Origin: Streptomyces filipinensis | GTDB taxonomy: Bacteria > Actinomycetota > Actinomycetes > Streptomycetales > Streptomycetaceae | Assembly: GCF_014649495.1 (NCBI RefSeq) | Contig: NZ_BMTD01000005.1 | Span: 342,211-406,210 of the forward strand | Direction of reading: 5' to 3' | Length of the DNA: 64,000 nt | Shown: piece by piece, positions 17,967-26,444 of the stretch | How positions within the stretch are numbered: position 1 is the stretch's first letter | Layout of the letters: every line of letters starts with the position of its first letter | Notes under the pieces: generated by a model | Seen by the model: only the letters and a program-made list of their open reading frames with translations | The model's database searches: none | What the model was told of the DNA's origin: nothing | Position numbers and translations under genes: made by a program

Positions 17967-19645
17967 CCATCGCCCTGATCTCCTTGGTGGCGCTGGCCGC
18001 GCTGGGCATCGGAATGTTCAGCGTGCGGGTGGTGCGCAGCACGGGCGACTTCCTGGTCGCCGCCCGGAGTGTGTCCCCGGCGCTGAACGGAGCCTCCATC
18101 GCGGGGGAGTACCTTTCGCTGGCCTCCTTCCTCGGTGTCGCGGGCCTGGTACTGGGCAGCGGTGTCGGTGTGCTCTGGTTCCCGGTGGGCTTCACCGCCG
18201 GATACCTGGTGCTGCTGGTCGCGGTCGCGGCGCCGCTGCGGCGCTCCGGCGCCTACACCGTGCCCGACTTCGTGGAGAACCGGCTCGGCTCGCCGCCCGC
18301 CCGGCGTCTGGCGGGCATGGCCGTCCTGCTGATCGGCTGGACCTATCTGGTGCCGCAGTTCCAGGGCGCAGGCCGCATCCTGGAGCGTTTCGGTGGTGTG
18401 CCGTACCCTTTGGCCGTGCTGCTCGCGGGCACCCTCGTGGCCGTGACCGTGGCGCTGGGCGGCATGCGCTCGGCGACCTACGTCCAGGCCTTCCACTACG
18501 CCGTGAAGCTGTTCTTCCTGGCCGTGCCCGCGCTGGTGCTGATCGTCGCGGTCGGACCGGCCGGGCGGTCCGCGGCCGTGCACCCGGAGCGCGGCACCCG
18601 CTTCCCGCAGGCGACGACCGTCGAGTTCCACGTGCCCGCGGTCCTCCAGGTGCGCAGCCCGGTCACCGTCACCGTCGACGACCGGACGGCCGCCTGGGCG
18701 CCGGGACGCCACCCGGTCTCGGACGGCACGCGGGTGCGCTTCCCCCGAGGAGCGCCGGTTCCCCAGGTGCGCGGCACCGAGGAGCTGGGCGGTCCGGCCT
18801 GGCGCACCCCCCTCCTGCACCTGCCCGGCAGCACACATCCCCTGTTCCAGACCTGGTCGCTGCTGCTGGCCACGGTCCTGGGCACCGTGGGTCTGCCGCA
18901 CATCCTCGTACGACTGCACACCAGCTCGGACGGCAGAGCCGCGCGCCGCGCCGTGGTGGTCACCCTGGCCCTGCTCGGCCTCTTCTACCTCGCCCCGGCC
19001 GTGTACGGGCTGCTCGGCCGGACGGTGGTCCCGCAGCTGTACCTCACCGGCCCCACCGACACGGTGGCCCTGGTCCTGCCCGGCGCGGTGCTGGGGCCGC
19101 CGTGGGGCGCCGCGCTGTCGGCGGTCGTCGCGGCCGGCACCTACGCCGCCTTCCTGGCCACCTCTTCGGGGCTGCTCCTGGTGGTGGCCGGCGGCATCGG
19201 CCACGACCTGCGCACCGGCTCGCTGCGCGATCTGCGGATGACGGTCGTCCTGGGAGCGGCGGTGGGGGTGCTGCTGGCGCTGCCGGCGCGCTCGCTGGAG
19301 ATCGGCGTCGTGGTCGGCTGGGCCTTCGCGATCTCCGCGTCCACGCTCTGCCCCCTGCTGCTCCTCGGGATCTGGTGGCGCGGGCTGACGGCGGCGGGTG
19401 CCGGTGCCGGACTCGTGGTCGGCGGGGTGTCGGCCGCCGGAGCCGCGGCGATCTCGGCGCTGGGCGCGGCCCCCGCCGGCTGGCCCAGGACCCTCTGCCT
19501 GCAGCCCGCGGCCTGGTCGGTGCCGCTGGCCTGCACGGTCATGGTCGCCGTCTCCCGGCTGGGGCGGCCTCCCGCCGGTGCCGAGGACCTCATGCTGGCC
19601 ATGCACGTGCCCGAGTCCGCGGAGCCGGTGCGGCGCGGGCGCTGA
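17963..19645 (+). CDS. actP: Sodium/solute symporter, acetate permease type
   Basis: Takes up a short carboxylic acid, probably acetate, with sodium. The 560-residue protein has about 13 hydrophobic segments; SSS-family marks include ASIAGEYLSLASFLGVAGLV and, after TM5, VALGGMRSATYVQAFHYAVK. Residues about 196-285 form an unusually long hydrophilic extracytoplasmic insertion (HPERGTRFPQATTVEFHVP onwards) with beta-like sequence. Operon position after the kinase, regulator and DUF485-like gene, and opposite acs, supports acetate; propionate or pyruvate remain possible. Confidence 0.85.
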   Translation: MTIALISLVALAALGIGMFSVRVVRSTGDFLVAARSVSPALNGASIAGEYLSLASFLGVAGLVLGSGVGVLWFPVGFTAGYLVLLVAVAAPLRRSGAYTVPDFVENRLGSPPARRLAGMAVLLIGWTYLVPQFQGAGRILERFGGVPYPLAVLLAGTLVAVTVALGGMRSATYVQAFHYAVKLFFLAVPALVLIVAVGPAGRSAAVHPERGTRFPQATTVEFHVPAVLQVRSPVTVTVDDRTAAWAPGRHPVSDGTRVRFPRGAPVPQVRGTEELGGPAWRTPLLHLPGSTHPLFQTWSLLLATVLGTVGLPHILVRLHTSSDGRAARRAVVVTLALLGLFYLAPAVYGLLGRTVVPQLYLTGPTDTVALVLPGAVLGPPWGAALSAVVAAGTYAAFLATSSGLLLVVAGGIGHDLRTGSLRDLRMTVVLGAAVGVLLALPARSLEIGVVVGWAFAISASTLCPLLLLGIWWRGLTAAGAGAGLVVGGVSAAGAAAISALGAAPAGWPRTLCLQPAAWSVPLACTVMVAVSRLGRPPAGAEDLMLAMHVPESAEPVRRGR

Positions 19646-19683
19646 CGCCCGCCGGACATCCGCCGCGCCGGGACGATCCGCGT

Positions 19684-19711
19684 CGCCTGCCGCCTGCCGC
19701 CTGCCGCCTGC
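19684..19711. repeat. 7-base tandem repeat, four copies
   Basis: CGCCTGC is repeated four times without interruption in the gap between the symporter and adenylate kinase genes. No known function; slippage-prone. Confidence 0.8.
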
Positions 19712-19843
19712 CGACGCCGACCATTCGTCGCGGTCCGGCGACCGTTCGTCGTACCCGGCTCACCCCCGGTCGGACCGTTCTTGCCCGCCCGGGGGGCCGC
19801 GGCACACGGTGGGCACACCGGCACGCACCACGAAAGGCACCTC

Positions 19844-20548
19844 ATGGACCTCCTCCTCATCGGCCCGCCCGGCGTGGGAAAGGGCACCCAGGCCGCCCGG
19901 CTGCGGCAGGCCCTGGGCGTCCCCCACCTCTCCACCGGAGACCTGCTGCGCCGACATGTCGCGGAAGGCACCCGGCTCGGCGCCGCAGCCGCCGCACACA
20001 TGCGGCGCGGGGACCTCGTCCCGGACGCCTTGGTGACCGAGATGGCCCTGGACCAGATCCTCGGCCCGTCCTGCGCGGCGGGCGTGGCGCTGGACGGCTT
20101 TCCGCGCACCCCCGCGCAGGCCGAAGCCCTCGACAGCGCACTGGCCGGCCAGAGGCGGGAGCTCGCCGCAGTACTCCATCTCACCGCTCCCGAGGAAACG
20201 CTGCTCCGCCGCCTGACCGGACGTCGCACCTGCCGTGGCTGCGGGGCCAGCTATCACCTGGACGCCAACAGGCCGCGGGCTGCGGGACGGTGCGACATCT
20301 GTGGGGACCGCCTCGTCCAGCGGGCCGACGACACGGCGGAGATCGCCCGGGCGCGCCTGGTGGTCCACACCCGGCAGACGCAACCGCTGCTCGAGCGCTA
20401 CCGGCGGGCCGGTGTTCTCCACGAGATCGACGGCTGCGGAGACGTCGACGACGTGACCCGGCGCCTCCTGGCCCTCCTTGGACAGGGTGCTCAGTGCCGC
20501 GTACGGACCGGCAAGGGCCTCGTCACGTGGAGCTGGTCCCGTCACTGA
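19844..20548 (+). CDS. adk: Adenylate kinase, zinc-finger LID type
   Basis: Interconverts AMP + ATP and 2 ADP. The 234-residue protein starts at ATG 19844 (AAAGG 7 bases upstream). It has the P-loop GPPGVGKGT (7-15), an AMP-binding region with LSTGDLLRRH, the DGFPRTPAQA motif and a LID with Cys130, 133, 150 and 153 that should bind zinc. The last 15 or so residues are an unusual tail. It is likely an extra copy, since the main adk of actinobacteria sits with ribosomal protein genes. Beside acs, which releases AMP, it makes sense as an AMP recycler. Confidence 0.88.
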   Translation: MDLLLIGPPGVGKGTQAARLRQALGVPHLSTGDLLRRHVAEGTRLGAAAAAHMRRGDLVPDALVTEMALDQILGPSCAAGVALDGFPRTPAQAEALDSALAGQRRELAAVLHLTAPEETLLRRLTGRRTCRGCGASYHLDANRPRAAGRCDICGDRLVQRADDTAEIARARLVVHTRQTQPLLERYRRAGVLHEIDGCGDVDDVTRRLLALLGQGAQCRVRTGKGLVTWSWSRH

Positions 20549-20845
20549 GGCGGCGTCGACCCGCCGAACCCCTCTCCGAGCGTGGGTCCGTACGCGGGCC
20601 CCCGCGCTCCCGCCCGACCGGGCAGAGTCAGCCGCCGTCGCCGAGGCCCGGCCGTGCCGCCGGTGGGCGAGTCGCCGACGGCGTGCGCCAGGCCGGTGAG
20701 CGGTGTTCCGGAGACGAGCAGCGCGGAGAGAGGCTGCACTCCGTTTGCACATGTCCGCAGGTTGGCGCAGGGCGGTGTCTGAGGCTGATCCTTTGGAGTG
20801 GACCCCCTGACAATGGATCTTGATGGTCCAGGGAGGGATGTCCAG
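20549..20845. other. Spacer and left end of an IS3-type relic
   Basis: No gene recognised up to about 20800. From there TGGACCCCCTGACAATGGA resembles the terminal inverted repeat of IS3-family elements and leads into the orfA fragment. Confidence 0.45.
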
Positions 20846-21207
20846 GTGGGACGCAAGTCTCCGTATCCGGAGGAGTTCAGGAAGGACGCTGTCGCGCTCT
20901 ACCGCGCCGCTGCCGGGAAGCGGACGTACGCGGCGGTGACCGCGGATCTCGGCATCCGTGGAGTCGCTTCGGCCGAGGTCTTCGCAGAGCAGCTACGCTC
21001 GTTGAAACAGCCCGGTGTTGCAACTACCAATTGAACTCGCCCAGTACAGCGCGGCCGCCTTCGCCGAGGTCTGCCGCAGGCACGGCATCCGCCGCAGCAT
21101 GGGCCTGGTCGGCTCAAGCTATGACAATGCGCTCGCCGAGTCGTTCTTGCGGGGCCTCAAGCGCGAGTTGCTCCATGGCCGCCGCTGGACCTCGAAGGCA
21201 CAGACTC
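20846..21207 (+). pseudogene. IS3-family transposase relic (orfA start fused to orfB end)
   Basis: GTG 20846, with GGGAGGG upstream, begins a typical OrfA: RKSPYPEEFRKDAVALYR and TYAAVTADLGI. This stops being recognisable at about 20955. From about 21040 another frame carries the C-terminal half of OrfB, YSAAAFAEVCRRHGIRRSMG followed by SSYDNALAESF (catalytic Glu region) and LLHGRRWTSKAQTR. The whole middle, including two of the three catalytic acids, is deleted. IS similarity ends at 21207, exactly where the CRISPR-like sequence begins. Confidence 0.75.
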
Positions 21208-21347
21208 GCCCACGGGGATGGTCCCGAGATGGAGGAGGCCGCCTGATGGCTGGCGAAGCGCTCCCATCTGACGATCCGCCGGGGATGGGGACCATCCCCG
21301 CAGGCGCGGTTGACGTAGAGACCATCCCCGCGGGCACGGGGAGCACC
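21208..21347 (+). CRISPR. Degenerate CRISPR fragment with type I-E-like repeat
   Basis: One apparently full repeat copy (21321-21347) begins GACCATCCCCGCGGGCACGG and ends GGAGCAC, with the CCCCGC/GCGGGG-type hairpin of Streptomyces type I-E repeats. A truncated copy (GACCATCCCCGCAGGCGCGG) lies at 21291-21310. In opposite orientation, GCCCACGGGGATGGTCC (21208-21224) matches the repeat end, and a disrupted copy spans about 21259-21290, beginning GCGCTCCC and ending CGGGGATGG. The gap between these two is 34 bases, close to a spacer length. No leader or cas gene is present; a scrambled relic. Confidence 0.5.
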
Positions 21348-21364
21348 GTGTCCTGACCAGTCTC

Positions 21365-22450
21365 GAAGATCGTGGTCGTAGGTGCGGTGGTGGATTGTCA
21401 TGCCGGCGGGGGTGATCGCCTGCCAGCGCACGGGCAGCAGTTCGAGGTAGTCGCGGCCGGTGAGCGGGACGGGCATGTAGCCGGCGACGGCGACCAGCGC
21501 GGCCCACATCTGGGTCGGGGTGAGGGCCTTCTTCGGCATCAGCGGGTGGCGCAGGCCTTCGTGGGGCCGGTGGTGGTAGTGCACCAGCCACTCATCGAGC
21601 AGGTGCTGCAGTTGGGCGACGCTGTAGCAGGCGTCTTTCTCGGTGTCGGGGCCGCGGCGGGTGACGTCGGAGCCGGTGTAGCCGGGCAGGTGCTGGCAGA
21701 ACAGGGCGTTGATGGTGCCGAAGGTCCGCTCGACGATGCCTTTGGCGGTGGGGGCGCGGGGCGGGGCGGGCTGGACGCTGATGCCGGGCGTTCGCAGGCG
21801 GCGGTGAAAGCGGCGGAGACGAAGACTTTGCCGCGGTCGACGACGATCGTCTCGGGCAGGACCACTGGCCGGGCCGCCGCGCCGGCCAGCCGCTCGTCGA
21901 GCGCGGCCAGTTGCTGGTGGGGGAGTGCGGGAGTGTGGTCCATGCGCAGGATGTCCGGCCAGGTTGGCCGGGCGTCGAGCGGTGGGAGGCGCCGGTAGGT
22001 CCAGCCGGGGTGCGCGCACGCCTGCGCTACCGCCTCGGCGGCCTTCCTCGCGCGTTCCCCGCCCGAGTCCGGGTGGCTGGGGCAGTCGGCGAGCATCGCG
22101 GTGCCGTCGGCACGGCGGGCGAAGAGCTGCGGCACCCAGGAGCGCACCTGGCCGCGGGGGTTATGCCACAGCAGCCGCACCGGCCGCCCTGCCAGCCCCG
22201 TCACGTTCGGGTCGCGGTCCAGGACCATCAGCTGGACACGCATCGCGTTGGACCCGGCGGCTACGTGCCGCCTGGTGGTCGCCGACCACCAAAGTCCCGG
22301 CCCCCAGCGGCGTCCCGGGACCACCGGGAACGCCGACACTGGCGGCTGTTCCTCGAACGCTACGGTCATGGCGGCATCCGCCCACCGCTGCTGGACCGCC
22401 TGTCCCACCGGGTCAAGGAACACCGCCTCGAACCCGCTGCCCTGGTCCAC
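21365..22450 (-). pseudogene. Tn7-like transposase relic: TnsA-like part fused to TnsB C-terminal half
   Basis: GTG 22450 opens a TnsA-like part (SGFEAVFLDPVGQAVQQRW, later WVPQLFARRADGTAMLADCP). At about 21975 it runs in frame into the middle of a Mu/TnsB-type transposase (HQQLAALDERLAGAA, TIVVDRGKVF with a catalytic Asp). At about 21790 a one-base loss shifts the frame; the rest continues as GISVQPAPPRAPTAKGIVER (catalytic Glu), FGTINALFCQHLPGYTG and a Mu-C region to about 21365. The N-terminal half of TnsB is gone. The 3' end breaks off next to the CRISPR fragment. Confidence 0.7.
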
Positions 22451-22653
22451 GGCCGCTCGCCCTGCCCGGCTCCGGGGCCGGGCCGCTCCTGTGCTGGTCG
22501 CCCGCGCCAGCCAAGCCGCTCCCGCCGACAGACGCCGCCGCTTTCAGTATTTCTGCCACGAACGAGTGCCGTATCAGCTAACAGCCGACCTGCCCGTCGA
22601 CGCATCGCTCTCAGCCGTCCTGCCTGCCCGCCGTCAGCATCTGGCTGAGCACC

Positions 22654-23560
22654 TCAACGGGCATCTCCCAGCCACTGGGCCACCTCCTGAAGCGGCACAC
22701 CGCCGTTCACCGCCGTCACCGCGCTCCGTTTCCAGGCGTTCTCGATCAGACCGGCACTGTGACCGAGCCCGCGCAGCAGCCGCCGGGCCACCTCGGCGGT
22801 CGGCCCGGTCTGCACCCCCCGCAGCTGCAGCAGCTGCTCCTCGGCGCTGTCGATAGCGCTGGTGATCAGCCTGCGCTGCTCGGCGGGCACCGCAGCCCGC
22901 CACATTGTCCCCGAACCGGGCGCCCTCTTCTCCTTGCCCAGCACTCGCAGCTGGCCGGCCATGGTCGAGCTCTGGTGTTCCTGCCGCAGCCATCACGGGT
23001 CGTTGTCGTAGCCGGGCGGGCCGTCGGCGCCGCGGCGAAGGCGGACGCTGCCCATCCACGCGATGAGCGGCCCGCCGTGGTCTGTCGCGGCCAGCGGCCC
23101 CAGCCATCCCCGCCCCAGCCGCTCACCGAGCCTGCGGCAGAACATCCCCTCGGCGGGCAGCGCCCGCGGCCGTCCAGCACCGCTGTCGGCCCACACCAGC
23201 TCGGCCATAGCCGGGTCCAGCAAAGCGTCGGCCACCGCCACCACCTCTGGGAAGACGACCGCGTTCCGCCCCGCGATCCGCCACTGATCCAGATCACCAC
23301 CTGCATCACCGCCCGCGACCTGGTGCAGGCGCCGCGGCCAGATCGTCTCCCGCTCCCACCGCAGGGCCTGCTCCCACCACCGGGCCACCACCGCCTGCGC
23401 CAGCGCGAACACCCGCTCCGGCCTGGCCCCGGCCCGCACTGCCCACCGCGCCACCGAGGCCCACCGCCGCTGCGCCGCCACTACCTCCGGCAGGCCACGC
23501 ACATCAAGGTGCTCCAGCGGCTGGTCGGCGTCCGCGGCCAGCAGGGCATCACCACCCACG
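22654..23560 (-). pseudogene. TniQ-family relic with internal stop
   Basis: The minus strand encodes GLPEVVAAQRRWASVARW, ALRWERETIWPRRLHQVAGG, then RNAVVFPEVVAVADALLDPA and a C-terminal part with VARRLLRGLGHSAGLIENAW ending at 22654. The layout matches the TniQ-type relic at 54454 (PEAVQAQ, W..RL, YPETV). An in-frame TGA at 22995-22993 stands where a Trp is expected (DP-stop-W). The N-terminal zinc-finger region cannot be read in frame. TniQ/TnsD proteins choose targets for Tn7-like elements; this copy is probably dead. Confidence 0.6.
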
Positions 23561-23685
23561 CCCCCCGCACCGGCAGCGTCAACGGCACCTCCCGCCCGCA
23601 GCCGGCGAATCCCGCCTCGGGCGGTATCGGCGCGCACGGCAGCCGCAACCCCAAGCCGAAGAACGACAAGTAGCCGCCAGCACAC

Positions 23686-23714
23686 GGGCCCCGCACGTAC
23701 GGCGTGCGGGGCCC
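23686..23714 (+). terminator. Terminator-like hairpin
   Basis: Perfect 11-base-pair stem GGGCCCCGCAC / GTGCGGGGCCC with a 7-base loop. It lies 13 bases after a plus-strand frame ending GSRNPKPKNDK at 23673, possibly the tail of a lost gene. 23715-23997 holds no recognised gene. Confidence 0.6.
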
Positions 23715-23997
23715 GGTCAGTTGGGGCCGGGAACGGGGCGCGGGCGGGCGCGCGTCACTGCCCCGGCCGCCCGTGGCCTGCGAAGCTGCCTGTACGCGGT
23801 CACCCGCCCGACCGGCGGACCATAAGCCGGTGTGGACGGGCTCGACATCGCGCACGTCGTATCGGTGGCCGCCAGCGGCACTGGGGCCACGTGGCCCGAT
23901 TTGCAACAAATTGGCCACAGCGCTAGACATGTGGGGAGAGCCCGGTGTCAGATGGGCACCGTTTTCAACAGGCCCACCCTGCAAAGATGTGGGCGCT

Positions 23998-24040
23998 TCA
24001 GGCGAACCCGACCGCCTAGGACTCGGTCGGGTTCGCCTGA
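23998..24040 (-). terminator. Strong terminator hairpin after the small membrane gene
   Basis: Perfect 17-base-pair stem TCAGGCGAACCCGACCG (23998-24014) / CGGTCGGGTTCGCCTGA (24024-24040) with a 9-base loop, 72 bases beyond the stop of the minus-strand gene at 24113. Confidence 0.75.
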
Positions 24041-24112
24041 TCGGCTTTCCCGACTCGCGCGGTCACGTCGCTCCTCCACGCCCACCATGTACCGGCTGGT
24101 ACGACCAGTTGC

Positions 24113-24250
24113 TTACTTCCAGGCGGCGCTTGCGCCGATGATCGCAATGATCAGCCCAAGGGCCGTCAATCCGACCATCCAGCGGTCAGCGGGGCGCCAA
24201 GGCCGCTTCCGTGCCCGCTTTGTCCCTTTGTGGTGCTTCTTGGTGCACAT
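24113..24250 (-). CDS. Small basic single-pass membrane protein (45 aa)
   Basis: ATG 24250 is preceded by AAAGGAGGG at ideal spacing, one of the best ribosome sites in the window. The 45-residue product starts MCTKKHHKGTKRARKRPWRP (strongly basic), then has one hydrophobic helix (WMVGLTALGLIIAIIGASAA) and ends WK before TAA. A 17-base-pair terminator follows. N-in orientation with cytosolic basic head is expected. The function is unknown; size, charge and helix would suit a toxin-like peptide or a small membrane regulator, but nothing shows which. Confidence 0.7.
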   Translation of the reverse strand: MCTKKHHKGTKRARKRPWRPADRWMVGLTALGLIIAIIGASAAWK

Positions 24251-24471
24251 TGGAGTTCCCTCCTTTCGTAGCTAGGGATGGATAGGGCATATTGCTCACC
24301 TGTCCCCACATCACCTCCAAAGAGCACGTGTCTCCATGGAAGCACAGGTATCGCGTCTGGACTAGACCTCTTCTGGACTGGACCACTTGACTGTGATGGC
24401 CCACTGACCAGCGGGAATGCTGCTTCAGGCAACGAACCAAAGAGAACGGCGGGTCGCCGGGCGCGCAGGGC

Positions 24472-24690
24472 CTAGTCGAGGACGCCCAGTTCGGTGTCCG
24501 GTCGGCAGTGCGGTCAGGCCGCCACGCCCTCGGTCAGCGCCCGCGGTGCGGTGGATCGGTCGACGCCCTTGCTGCGGTCCGCCGGCGTTCCAGCAGCCCC
24601 CGACGTGCACGTATACGGCGGCCGCGTCCCGGTTGAGGCCGAGTTCCAGCAGCCAGTCAGGCGTGGGCGGCCGGGTCTGCTCGCCTCGCT
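24472..24690 (-). pseudogene. DUF6233-type gene fragment, broken
   Basis: The minus strand contains LLELGLNRDAAAVYVHVGGC in one frame. The next frame continues as VDRSTAPRALTEGVAA, then TGA, then PHCRPDTELGVLD before TAG at 24474-24472. This is the C-terminal layout of DUF6233 proteins I know from Streptomyces (VxVHxGxC ... G-AC-CRPDT). The TGA sits where the first conserved Cys of the final motif is expected. A frameshift and a stop make it non-functional unless recoded. Confidence 0.55.
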
Positions 24691-25037
24691 GTCGTTCTGA
24701 TCAGTAGTTGGTGCTCTGGCCTGCATCGATCAGTTTGTGGTGCGTGGGTGGGTGGGGGATTTGCCGTGTGCGACCGTTCGTATGCGGCCCCGCTTGGACG
24801 AGCCGAGGGCGGGGGTATCCGTCGCGGGACGACGTCGTCGGGCCACTGAAAGTCGTCGGGCCACTGAAAGCAGACGATCGACGCGGAGACAGAGCCGCGT
24901 CCGCTGTCCCGCTGGCGCATCTGAGGAGTAGCGTCCTGGTGAAGATCTTGCGTTGTACCACCGCTGGCGACCGTGAGTCGTTGGGTCGGCGCGCCGCCAG
25001 TGCACACGCGGTGGTCGCGCTGAAACGGCAGGGGAGG
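24691..25037. other. Intergenic, about 347 bases
   Basis: No gene recognised. It contains an exact 18-base tandem duplication at 24834-24869, listed separately. Confidence 0.5.
24834..24869. repeat. Exact 18-base tandem duplication
   Basis: GTCGTCGGGCCACTGAAA occurs twice, head to tail. The period of 18 is not a helical repeat; origin by slippage is likely. Confidence 0.8.
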
Positions 25038-26348
25038 TCACCAGTCGCCTGGCTCGTCGTCTCCGGCGTTAGCGAGCCGCTCTTCCTCCGCGAGCCGTCG
25101 TATGTCCTCGTCAACGCGAGCTGAGGTGAGTGAGGCACCTTCGCCGAACCGGATCAGTTGTTCCGCCGGGCTGTAGAAGCGGGGGGTGGCGCCGAGGCTG
25201 GCGCGGCAACCGCGGCACCGCCATGGCCGGCGCAGGGTGACCCACTGGGCGCGGGCGCACGACGGGCATTCGGTGAGGTAGGCGCTCGGCCCGTACGCCG
25301 CGGCCCAGCATGCGTGGCCGTGACGGCCGCGATAGCCGATCTGGTTCGGGCTGCGGTGGGAGGGGCAGCCCAGCAGAACCAGCTGGCCGCCGGGCCACCG
25401 GCAGCCGCAGGCGCCGGTGCATGGGCAGGCACGCGCGGTGCCGAGCTCGGTTGCCTTCTCCCGCCGCGGTGTGTGCGGGCCTTTGACTTCCAGCCATGTT
25501 CCTACCTCGGGAAGCCAGAAGTCCGGCACGTACTGAGTGCCGGAGGGAAGGGTGATCAGCTCGGGCTCGAGCATGAGGGCGATCACGGCGTTGGCAGCGG
25601 TGTACTGGACGGCACCGGCAGCGTGGGCGGTGGCGTGCCGGTTGAAGCCTTCCGGCACGGGGTGCTGTCGCCGAAACTCCTCCAGTGTCTGGGCGAAGGG
25701 CAGGAAGACAGCTGCTCTGCGGAACTGACCAATCGTGGCGTCGTCATCTACGTCGACCGTGGGGACGCTCTGCTTGATCTTGGTGTAGCCGGGCCACCAG
25801 CCCCTGTCGGTGAGCCACGCCGGGTTGGCGAAGGCCAGACCGCGAACGAAGGTGTCCCAGACATTCGCGGCGAGGGCCTGCGCACCGCTGAACATGCCGC
25901 CCCCGATCATCCGCACGCATTCCTCGAGCAAGGCCCGCTGCGCGGTAAATCGCGCGTCGGTGACGGAGGCCAGGGCCTTGCTGCATGAGGCGAGGATCTC
26001 CGTCCGGGAGTCGTCGAGGACCTTCGCGCGGGAACGAACGTCATCCGCTGCGAGCAGCTGCCGTATCACGTCGGCCGGGGGAACCCAGGCCAGGGGCACC
26101 CCTTCCAGCATCAGCCGGACCATGTCCTTGTAGGCCAAGCGCTGGCCCTGCCAGTTCTCCGGCATCATCGCGTCCAGACGTTCCAGCGCTGACCGCAAAG
26201 GCGCGACAGCCTTGGACAGGCCCTCCAGCCGCGGCGTTGGAAGTGCCACCTTGGGCGCCGGTACCAAGTTCGCAGCCACCGTCCGCCGGATGTTCTCCGT
26301 AGCCGCGTTGAGTACCTCGGCCAGCCGTGCATCGAAGCCGTTCGTCAT
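25038..26348 (-). CDS. PD-(D/E)XK nuclease with HEPN-like motif and Cys clusters; candidate defence protein
   Basis: The 436-residue protein starts at ATG 26348 (GGGAGGG upstream; longer frame rejected). The N-terminal half is helical and resembles AbiV-type proteins: ALAANVWDTFVRGLAFANPA and FNRHATAHAAGAVQYTAANA, where R237-x4-H242 fits the HEPN RNase motif. Then comes a restriction-like fold signature, TQYVPDFWLPEVGTWLEVKG, with Asp276, Glu287 and Lys289. Two Cys clusters follow (CPCTGACGC; CPSC...CRGC), likely zinc ribbons. No transmembrane segment. It is alone on its strand, in a mobile-element zone. Function is inferred from motifs only. Confidence 0.75.
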   Translation of the reverse strand: MTNGFDARLAEVLNAATENIRRTVAANLVPAPKVALPTPRLEGLSKAVAPLRSALERLDAMMPENWQGQRLAYKDMVRLMLEGVPLAWVPPADVIRQLLAADDVRSRAKVLDDSRTEILASCSKALASVTDARFTAQRALLEECVRMIGGGMFSGAQALAANVWDTFVRGLAFANPAWLTDRGWWPGYTKIKQSVPTVDVDDDATIGQFRRAAVFLPFAQTLEEFRRQHPVPEGFNRHATAHAAGAVQYTAANAVIALMLEPELITLPSGTQYVPDFWLPEVGTWLEVKGPHTPRREKATELGTARACPCTGACGCRWPGGQLVLLGCPSHRSPNQIGYRGRHGHACWAAAYGPSAYLTECPSCARAQWVTLRRPWRCRGCRASLGATPRFYSPAEQLIRFGEGASLTSARVDEDIRRLAEEERLANAGDDEPGDW

Positions 26349-26444
26349 CCAGATCCCTCCCCTGTGCCGGGGAGCATCTTCCGGCATGGAGTTGTGCTTC
26401 TCCCCGCAGAGCTGGGCGCCGTGCGACCCTCGGGGGAGGCCGAC

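Noticed and set aside
20846..23560. A working CRISPR-guided (CAST) transposon
   Set aside because: There are no cas genes, no tnsC, no transposon ends, and every tns/tniQ piece is broken. Kept only as a low-level hypothesis.
23524..23673. Plus-strand frame ending GSRNPKPKNDK as a gene
   Set aside because: Only the last 30-50 residues look plausible. Upstream it is the antisense of the tniQ relic. Noted with the adjacent hairpin instead.
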